A stretch of DNA of 10,726 nucleotides from Bdellovibrio sp. (GTDB lineage Bacteria > Bdellovibrionota > Bdellovibrionia > Bdellovibrionales > Bdellovibrionaceae). How positions within the stretch are numbered: position 1 is the stretch's first letter; each line of letters opens with the position of its first letter. Positions 5,949 to 10,726 of this stretch are shown piece after piece. Below the pieces are notes generated by a model. That model saw only the letters and a list, made by a program, of their open reading frames with translations. It ran no database searches and was not told the origin of the DNA. The stretch lies in assembly GCA_017745015.1 (NCBI GenBank), contig JAGIAF010000101.1, positions 1 to 10,726 on the forward strand, written 5' to 3'. The position numbers were made by a program, and so were the translations under genes.

Positions 5949-6680
5949 ATGGAAACGGTTGATAGAGAAGTTAAGACAGTCATGCACACTTTAAAACGCA
6001 GAACTCTGACGGTAAAGCGTGTTGAGCAAGTGGCTCCGCATATGAGGCGTATCACTTTAACCGGTGAAGATTTGTCTGACTTTGTTTCTTTGTCACCCGA
6101 TGATCATGTGAAAGTTTTCTTCTCTGAGCCCGGAGTTGAACCACCAGTCATGCGCGACTATACGCCTCGTCGCTATGACAAAGATACTCAAGAACTCGAT
6201 TTGGAGTTCTATCTGCACGGTGAGGGTCCGGGTTCACAGTGGGCTTTGCAAGCACAAGTGGGCCAAAGCCTTTCTGTAGGCGGCCCCCGCGGCTCACGAA
6301 TCGTTCCGTATAATTTTGATTGGTATCTAATGGTGGGAGATGAAACTTCATTGCCATCTATTTCAAGACGCCTGACAGAGCTTCCGGAAGGAGCTCGGTC
6401 TGTGATCGTGGTGGAAGTAGAGAACGAATCAGAAAAAATTGAGTTTGCTTCTCGCGGACCGACGGATGTTCATTGGATTTATCGTCATGGTGAAAAACCA
6501 GGACAGGTCGAGCGCCTGAAGCAAGAGATCGTAAAAATCTCAGTCCCAAGCGGTGACTATTTCGCATGGATTGCTTGTGAAAAAGCTTGTGCCATGGAGC
6601 TTAAAGAAATTCTTTTAACGATTAAAGGTGCCAAAGAAGAGTGGATCAAAGCCACTGGATACTGGCATCACGCACATTGA
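5949..6680 (+). CDS. Siderophore-interacting flavin reductase (YqjH/NfeF-like ferric reductase)
   Basis: 243 residues of the siderophore-interacting protein family, which use NAD(P)H and FAD to reduce ferric chelates and release iron in the cytoplasm. Visible motifs are an N-terminal FAD-binding barrel with RDYTPR at 69-74, GEGPGSQWALQAQVG and GGPRGS for flavin phosphate contacts, then the nucleotide-binding domain beginning GDETSLPSI at 130-138. Late elements are YFAWIACE and the C-terminal GYWHHAH, equivalent to the AYWH end of E. coli YqjH. The start at 5949 is supported by AAGGA six bases upstream, inside the padR end; an internal ATG at 5982 is less likely. Spacing of 2 bases after padR implies cotranscription and probable translational coupling. 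Physiological substrate (which chelate) cannot be told from sequence. Confidence 0.92.
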   Translation: METVDREVKTVMHTLKRRTLTVKRVEQVAPHMRRITLTGEDLSDFVSLSPDDHVKVFFSEPGVEPPVMRDYTPRRYDKDTQELDLEFYLHGEGPGSQWALQAQVGQSLSVGGPRGSRIVPYNFDWYLMVGDETSLPSISRRLTELPEGARSVIVVEVENESEKIEFASRGPTDVHWIYRHGEKPGQVERLKQEIVKISVPSGDYFAWIACEKACAMELKEILLTIKGAKEEWIKATGYWHHAH

Positions 6681-6722
6681 TTTTATCTTAAGGCCGACAT
6701 AGTTTTACCTTTGAGGTGAATT

Positions 6723-7703
6723 ATGAAGGCTATTGAGATTTCACATCCCGGAGGACCCGAGGTCCTTGTCGTTAAAGAGCGTTCCGTTCCAAAACTTAAA
6801 GACGGCGAAGTTCTTATCAAAGTGAAAGCAGCCGGCGTGAATCGCCCTGACTGCGCTCAAAGGCAAGGAACTTATCCTCCTCCTCCTGGAGCTCCTGATA
6901 TTCTTGGGCTTGAAGTTGCCGGAGAGATCGTTGAAGTCGGTCCCGGTGTGACTCATTGGCAAAAGGGTGAGCCCGTCTGTGCCTTGGTGTCCGGTGGTGG
7001 CTATGCTGAATATGTCGCTGCTCCTGAAGGACAATGTCTGCCAATTCCCTATGATCTCGATTTCGAGCACGCGGCAGCTCTTCCAGAAACTTTTTTTACC
7101 GTTTGGACGAATGTGTTTGAAAGTGGTCGTCTGCAAAAAGGCGAATCCATTTTAGTTCACGGTGGTTCTGGTGGCATTGGTACGACGGCTATTCAGATGG
7201 CCCATGTCCTTGGCAGTCGTGTATTTACGACAGTGGGAAAGAAAGAAGCTGTTGCCGCTTGTAAGGATTTGGGTGCAGAGCGGGTGATTCTTTATAAAGA
7301 TGAAGATTTCGTCGCAGCCGTGAAAGAAGTCACAGGCAATGTCGGTGTTGATGTGATTTTAGATATGGTGGGTGGCGATTATTTCGGTCGCAACATTGAA
7401 GCCTTGGCTCCTATGGGGCGGCTTGTGCAAATTGCCACAATTCAAGGGGCGAATGTCTCTTTTGATCTTCGAAAGATGATGGCGAAGCGATTGACACTCA
7501 CGGGATCTACTTTGCGTGCACGTTCTGTGGCAGAGAAAACTCGTATCGCTCAAGAACTGCATAAACATATCTGGCCTCATTTGAACAAAGGTCGCATGAA
7601 GCCTGTGATCTATAAAACGTTTGCGCTGGAGCAAGCTCGTGAAGCTCATGAGTTGATGGAATCTAGTGCGCACACCGGGAAAATCGTTTTAACTGTGCGC
7701 TAA
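6723..7703 (+). CDS. Zinc-independent quinone oxidoreductase (MDR superfamily, PIG3-like)
   Basis: 326 residues, a full-length medium-chain reductase without the zinc ligands of alcohol dehydrogenases. The N-terminal GroES-like domain carries NRPDCAQRQGTYPPPPGAPDILG, the characteristic segment of TP53I3/PIG3-type quinone reductases. The Rossmann motif is HGGSGGIG at 146-153, followed by TTAIQMAHVLG. The C-terminus HTGKIVLTV closes the catalytic domain. The family reduces quinones with NADPH, often by one electron, and is linked to redox stress. AGGTGA precedes the ATG. The gene starts 42 bases after the flavin reductase stop with no terminator between, so read-through from padR is likely. TTGATT (6677-6682), 17 bases, TAGTTT (6700-6705) is only a weak candidate for a separate promoter. 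Specific substrate unknown. Confidence 0.92.
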   Translation: MKAIEISHPGGPEVLVVKERSVPKLKDGEVLIKVKAAGVNRPDCAQRQGTYPPPPGAPDILGLEVAGEIVEVGPGVTHWQKGEPVCALVSGGGYAEYVAAPEGQCLPIPYDLDFEHAAALPETFFTVWTNVFESGRLQKGESILVHGGSGGIGTTAIQMAHVLGSRVFTTVGKKEAVAACKDLGAERVILYKDEDFVAAVKEVTGNVGVDVILDMVGGDYFGRNIEALAPMGRLVQIATIQGANVSFDLRKMMAKRLTLTGSTLRARSVAEKTRIAQELHKHIWPHLNKGRMKPVIYKTFALEQAREAHELMESSAHTGKIVLTVR

Positions 7704-7707
7704 AACA

Positions 7708-7761
7708 CAGAGACGAAAAGCAGAGCGGTGCGTTTTAATAGATGAATGGGTTTTGTCTCTG
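7708..7761 (+). repeat. Inverted repeat spanning the start of the seven-helix membrane protein gene
   Basis: CAGAGAC (7708-7714) pairs perfectly with GTCTCTG (7755-7761), and AAAA (7716-7719) with TTTT (7751-7754), leaving one bulged base and a 31-base loop. The loop holds a TTTAAT box (7734-7739) and the ATG at 7746. No T-run follows, so it is unlikely to be a terminator for the upstream gene. It could affect translation initiation if the transcript starts upstream. Confidence 0.4.
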
Positions 7762-8444
7762 CGGGCGGACTTTCCGTTCTTTCATTTATGGCTATTGTCA
7801 TTGGCATTTGCCTGGCATTTGTGGGCTCCGTCGGTGTCGTCAGTGAGCGCCTGGAGTTTTCAGTTAACAAAGAAGTGCTTAAAGCCGGTGTCGGCATTTT
7901 GCTGTGGCTCGCTTTTGTGACGGCGGTGGTGATGAGTAAGATCTTACTGGCTCATCCTTTTCCTTTAGCGCTTATATATCTTGCTTTCATTTTGTCCGTT
8001 ACGGTGGGTGTCGCCCTTTCTAAATATGGAAATCGCTTTGCATTAGGTTTGTCGGTAACGGCCTTGATTGCCTTTCAAGGATTTCGCTTTCCGTTAGAGT
8101 TGGTATTGCATCAGTGGGCGACTCAAGGAACTATTCCTGAAACAATGACTTGGACGGGAAAGAATTGGGATGTGCTCACAGGATTGCTCGCCATCTTCAT
8201 TGCCCCTTGGGCGGGGCGCTCTAAGTATATCGCATGGTTCTTTAATATATTTGGAATCACCATGCTGCTTCACACGGTCTATGTGGCGATTATGTCTTCA
8301 CCAATGCCATTTGCTTGGGATGTTCATCCGAAACTACTCTTGGTCTTCTTTGTGCCGTATTTTTTAATTGTGCCCGTGTGTTTGGGAGCGGCACTTGCGG
8401 GACACGTGATCTTAACAAAAGCCCTGCTCTATGGAAGAGTCTAA
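7746..8444 (+). CDS. Seven-helix integral membrane protein, uncharacterised conserved family
   Basis: 232 residues with about seven hydrophobic segments (roughly 10-31, 45-65, 72-92, 98-118, 140-158, 161-185 and 193-222) and no cleavable signal. The loop FRFPLELVLHQWATQGTIPETMTWTGKNWDVLTG and the sixth segment NIFGITMLLHTVYVAIMSSPMPF resemble a widespread family of bacterial membrane proteins that I know only as hypothetical. No transporter or enzyme signature is evident. ATG 7746 directly follows an in-frame stop, so it is the most upstream ATG; there is no Shine-Dalgarno site. TTTAAT at 7734-7739, 5 of 6 matches to a -10 box, ends 6 bases before the ATG, so the mRNA may be leaderless. An internal start at ATG 7788 is possible but also lacks a site. 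A DUF1398 gene follows immediately. Confidence 0.75.
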   Translation: MGFVSAGGLSVLSFMAIVIGICLAFVGSVGVVSERLEFSVNKEVLKAGVGILLWLAFVTAVVMSKILLAHPFPLALIYLAFILSVTVGVALSKYGNRFALGLSVTALIAFQGFRFPLELVLHQWATQGTIPETMTWTGKNWDVLTGLLAIFIAPWAGRSKYIAWFFNIFGITMLLHTVYVAIMSSPMPFAWDVHPKLLLVFFVPYFLIVPVCLGAALAGHVILTKALLYGRV

Positions 8445-8445
8445 T

Positions 8446-8829
8446 ATGGAAATAGAAAGACTTCAGGAAACTTGGCAAGCTTCATTGGCTGGAACTCTGA
8501 CTTTTCCAGAGGTGGTAGCAAAGCTAGAAAAAATCGGTGTCGAATCTTATCGCGTAGATCTCTTGGAAAAACGAAAAACATTTGTCCTGCCTACTGGGGG
8601 AGTTTTCGTTGAGAAATTTGAAGTCACTGGAAAAGTCTCTGAAAAATGGGATGATGGCAGCATCCGTAAAGCAGTGCTCGATTCGCAGCAGGGAAAAATC
8701 TCTTATCGAGAGTTTTTAAAAATCATTATGAGCGCCGGGGTTGTGAGCTATTCAGTGTACGTCAATGGCAGAAAAACCATTTACTATGGACGAAACGGTG
8801 ATTGCTGCTTTGAGAATTTTAACTTTTAA
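8446..8829 (+). CDS. DUF1398 family protein (YbcV-like)
   Basis: 127 residues of the small DUF1398 family, of which E. coli YbcV is a member. Supporting features are an N-terminal helix with GTLTFPEVVAKLEKIGVESYRVDL, the QQGKISYREFLKIIMSAGVVSYSVYV core, and the C-terminal GRKTIYYGRNGD. The family label 'phage envelope protein' seen in databases has no functional basis that I know of, and no phage gene is nearby. I chose ATG 8446, one base after the stop of the membrane protein gene, because GGAAGAG lies 6 bases upstream; ATG 8431 would overlap that gene and has no site. Tight spacing implies cotranscription. Its stop overlaps that of the converging methyltransferase gene. Molecular function unknown. 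Confidence 0.82.
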   Translation: MEIERLQETWQASLAGTLTFPEVVAKLEKIGVESYRVDLLEKRKTFVLPTGGVFVEKFEVTGKVSEKWDDGSIRKAVLDSQQGKISYREFLKIIMSAGVVSYSVYVNGRKTIYYGRNGDCCFENFNF

Positions 8830-9437
8830 ATCAAGACAAGGTGACGTTCAACATCCAGCACTGGAGACTTCAAAGGTTCAACTGTGACTTTGAGGTCTTT
8901 GAATTTTTTGCGAGCATCTTGAAGCTCTTCATCGATTTTTTCTTTACGCGCTTTCAAAAGGAAGTATTTTCCTTTTTTAGCGTAATAGCTGCGGCTGACA
9001 TCTAAGATCACATCAACAGGTTTAAAGCCACGAGCGGTGACCACATCAACATTCACCAGATCTTTGGGAATCTCTCCGTGGATATTCAAGTTCGGGGCAA
9101 TCGCTTTGCAACGGGTAAGAAAGTTCTGTTTAAGTACGCTTTTTTCGTACAAGTGGAAGGCCATTTGCGGAAACTGAATCGCATAGATCACAGCAGGCAA
9201 GCCGCCCCCAGAACCGAAGTCGGCAACAGTTTTCACATTCAGAGGGAATTGTTTAAGAGGCAAAAGGCAGTCGATCACGTGATTGTCGATCAACTCTTCG
9301 AAAGTCATTTTGCGGCTGATAAGATTAAGCTCCTCGTTAGAAGACCACAAAAGATCAATATAGCTTTTAAGCTGTGGAATAGCTTCTTGGCGGAAACCTA
9401 GTTCGATAATTAAGGGAATGCGGCTTTCGAAATTCAT
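8826..9437 (-). CDS. RsmG-like 16S rRNA (guanine-N7) methyltransferase
   Basis: 203 residues, close to the usual length of RsmG (GidB), which uses S-adenosylmethionine to methylate G527 of 16S rRNA. The N-terminal helical part has NEELNLISR and NHVIDCLLPL, equivalent to the conserved LNLT and RHILDS elements. The SAM-binding motif I is VADFGSGGGLP at 71-81, followed by AIQFPQMAFHLYEKSVLKQNFL. VVTARGFKPVDVIL matches the SRAF motif. Usually rsmG sits beside mnmG and parAB near the origin; here none of these is adjacent, so this may be a relocated gene or a paralogue, and I leave the symbol blank. AAAGGG lies very close to the ATG. The 3' end overlaps the DUF1398 gene by 4 bases. Confidence 0.85.
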   Translation of the reverse strand: MNFESRIPLIIELGFRQEAIPQLKSYIDLLWSSNEELNLISRKMTFEELIDNHVIDCLLPLKQFPLNVKTVADFGSGGGLPAVIYAIQFPQMAFHLYEKSVLKQNFLTRCKAIAPNLNIHGEIPKDLVNVDVVTARGFKPVDVILDVSRSYYAKKGKYFLLKARKEKIDEELQDARKKFKDLKVTVEPLKSPVLDVERHLVLI

Positions 9438-9472
9438 TCCCTTTTATGGCCTTTTTTCAGGTATTTGTAAAT

Positions 9473-10108
9473 CTAAGGTTTCTGAACAAACAAAAAGAAG
9501 TCGCGTTCGTTATACTTTCGCATAAAGAAGTATTTCGCCTGAGGATCTTTGAGTTTTTTACTCACCTCACGGACTGCAATTGGCGTCACGCACTCGTAAG
9601 TGAGGCGTTGTTCGGCATTGCAGGCCTCCGTCACAGTTTCGTTCCCTGTGAATGGCATATAGCTGATCGAGAAGAAGGGCCTACCTAGAGGTTGGATGTT
9701 CTTTTGGATAAACTCGTTCGGAGTCAGCTCATGGGCTAGCTCCGTGGGAAGCAGAATCCAGCAAGGTTTTTCGCAGTTCTTAATTTCCTCAGGTGTGGCT
9801 TTTAGTCCATCTTGAATCACATGAGCCGGGGTGTGGAAGGTCTTGTAATACACCTCCACAAAGTGAGTCATCATCAGTTGTGTGTCTGGAGCTTCGGGAA
9901 GGACACCCCAGAGGATGTAGTGATTCATCTGTAAGTCGGGGAAAAGGCGCAACACAGTGTGTGCAGCGATATTACGTTGGTCCTCACTAATCACGGTCGG
10001 GCGTATCAAGGGCTCGGAGCGCAAACTCACTCCTTTGCGGACCAAATAGATCATGCAAACAGTGATAATTACGGAGACCAGACCAAGTATAAAAAATATT
10101 TTTTTCAT
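9473..10108 (-). CDS. Membrane-anchored four-cysteine protein of unknown function
   Basis: 211 residues, not recognised. Residues about 4-23 form a signal anchor (FFILGLVSVIITVCMIYLV) followed by Arg/Lys, so the remaining ~185 residues should lie outside the cytoplasm. Four cysteines lie in that part: C112 and C116 (NCEKPCW) and C163 and C173 (EACNAEQRLTYEC), suggesting two disulphides. Conserved-looking segments include HYILWGVLPEAPDT, MMTHFVEVYYKTF and FSISYMPFTGNE. The C-terminus is basic and aromatic (AKYFFMRKYNERDFFLFVQ). There is no clear ribosome-binding site before ATG 10108. It diverges from tpx across 53 bases. A function in the periplasm is inference from topology only. Confidence 0.75.
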   Translation of the reverse strand: MKKIFFILGLVSVIITVCMIYLVRKGVSLRSEPLIRPTVISEDQRNIAAHTVLRLFPDLQMNHYILWGVLPEAPDTQLMMTHFVEVYYKTFHTPAHVIQDGLKATPEEIKNCEKPCWILLPTELAHELTPNEFIQKNIQPLGRPFFSISYMPFTGNETVTEACNAEQRLTYECVTPIAVREVSKKLKDPQAKYFFMRKYNERDFFLFVQKP

Positions 10109-10161
10109 AGCGATTGGCGCCAGACTACAGTAAAAATGAGACTTATTGAAGGAGAAAAGTC
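10109..10161. promoter_or_regulatory. Short divergent region before tpx
   Basis: Only 53 bases separate two divergent starts. AAGGAG seven bases before ATG 10162 is the tpx ribosome-binding site. TAAAAA (10131-10136) is a possible weak tpx -10 box without a convincing -35. TGGCGCCA (10115-10122) is an 8-bp palindrome that could bind a regulator. Promoters for the two genes must overlap here or extend into the coding ends. Confidence 0.35.
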
Positions 10162-10659
10162 ATGGCATCAATCACTCTTAAAGGTAATCCCGTACAAACT
10201 TCTGGCCAACTTCCAGCTAACGGCTCTGCAGCAAAAGACTTCAAATTGGTTCGCAACGATTTGTCTGAAGTAAGCTTGAAAGACTTTGCAGGTAAAAAGA
10301 AAGTTTTGAACATCTTCCCAAGCGTGGACACGGGAACTTGTGCAGCGTCTGTAAGACGCTTCAATCAAGACGCAGCTAAATTGACAGATACAGTCGTATT
10401 GAACATCTCTGCAGACTTGCCATTTGCGCAAGCGCGTTTCTGCGGTGCTGAGGGTATCAAAAACTGCGAAACACTTTCTACATTCAGAAGCGAATTCGGT
10501 ACAGAGTGGGGTTTGGAAATCGCTGATTCTCCATTGAAAGGTCTTTTGTCACGCGCGGTTGTGACTTTGTCAGCGGATAATAAAGTTTTGTACGTTGAGC
10601 AAGTATCAGAAATCGTCAACGAGCCAAACTACGAAGCAGCGTTGGCTTCTGTTCGTTAA
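10162..10659 (+). CDS. tpx: Thiol peroxidase, atypical 2-Cys peroxiredoxin
   Basis: 165 residues, the family's normal size. Tpx reduces organic hydroperoxides and H2O2 with electrons from thioredoxin and is cytoplasmic here (no signal peptide). The N-terminus MASITLKGNPVQTSGQLP is typical. The peroxidatic site is PSVDTGTCAASVRRFN with C60 and catalytic T57; the resolving cysteine is C94 in ARFCGAEG; R131 in LLSRAVV completes the active site. A further cysteine, C102, is not part of the known mechanism. The ribosome-binding site AAGGAG is well spaced. The gene is monocistronic, ending at an intrinsic terminator. Confidence 0.97.
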   Translation: MASITLKGNPVQTSGQLPANGSAAKDFKLVRNDLSEVSLKDFAGKKKVLNIFPSVDTGTCAASVRRFNQDAAKLTDTVVLNISADLPFAQARFCGAEGIKNCETLSTFRSEFGTEWGLEIADSPLKGLLSRAVVTLSADNKVLYVEQVSEIVNEPNYEAALASVR

Positions 10660-10681
10660 TTTTTGAAAATTCTTTTGATCA

Positions 10682-10711
10682 AAGAGTGGAGCTTCCTCCA
10701 CTCTTGCTTTT
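10682..10711 (+). terminator. Intrinsic terminator of tpx
   Basis: A perfect 10-bp stem, AAGAGTGGAG (10682-10691) with CTCCACTCTT (10696-10705), closes a CTTC tetraloop and is followed by GCTTTT. It lies 22 bases after the tpx stop. The A/T ends of the stem might also let it work on the other strand for a gene converging from the right. Confidence 0.88.
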
Positions 10712-10726
10712 ATGATAGACCTAAGG

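Noticed and set aside
8446..8829. Prophage remnant suggested by the usual database name of DUF1398
   Set aside because: No integrase, structural or lysis gene is nearby, and base composition does not change; the name alone is not evidence.
9078..9401. 107-residue plus-strand open frame
   Set aside because: It is antisense to the rsmG-like gene, including its SAM-binding motif, and has no ribosome-binding site.
1..10726. tRNA, CRISPR array, insertion sequence, riboswitch or toxin-antitoxin module
   Set aside because: No cloverleaf, regularly spaced repeat, transposase, terminal inverted repeats or recognisable module was seen on either strand.

Overview
The window looks like ordinary chromosomal DNA of a Bdellovibrio-like predatory bacterium (Bdellovibrionota). 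This is inferred from the gene mix, the moderate GC content, Lys/Glu-rich proteins and several small membrane-anchored hypothetical proteins; no ribosomal RNA gene or other decisive marker is present. I see no transposase, integrase, tRNA, CRISPR array or phage structural gene.

Layout. Left block (1-2465): a Cache-type membrane sensor running off the left edge is preceded in the same minus-strand operon by a stand-alone HPt phosphotransfer protein. Diverging from them is an orphan PhnD-type substrate-binding lipoprotein. Together they look like a ligand-sensing phosphorelay. A small outer-membrane beta-barrel protein converges on the PhnD gene with 2 bases between stops. hmgA (homogentisate 1,2-dioxygenase) follows from a promoter placed so close to the start codon that its mRNA may be leaderless, and it ends at a good intrinsic terminator. 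A proline-rich membrane-anchored protein of unknown function converges on it.

Middle block (5019-7703): a 289-base AT-rich regulatory region with several palindromes precedes a PadR-family regulator of the YqjI/NfeR type, a siderophore-interacting (YqjH/NfeF-like) flavin reductase two bases downstream, and a PIG3-type quinone oxidoreductase. Three related AGATATATCT-like sites overlap the predicted padR promoter, which suggests an autoregulated metal/redox operon.

Right block (7704-10726): a seven-helix membrane protein of an uncharacterised family is followed closely by a DUF1398 protein. An RsmG-like 16S rRNA methyltransferase converges on the latter so tightly that both stop codons share TTAA. 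A membrane-anchored four-cysteine hypothetical protein follows, and divergently from it tpx (thiol peroxidase) with its own intrinsic terminator.

The metabolic and stress genes (hmgA, YqjH-like reductase, quinone reductase, Tpx) are common housekeeping or stress functions. The parts most worth follow-up are the PadR/flavin-reductase operon with its operator array, the PhnD-HPt-sensor group, and two candidate leaderless promoters.
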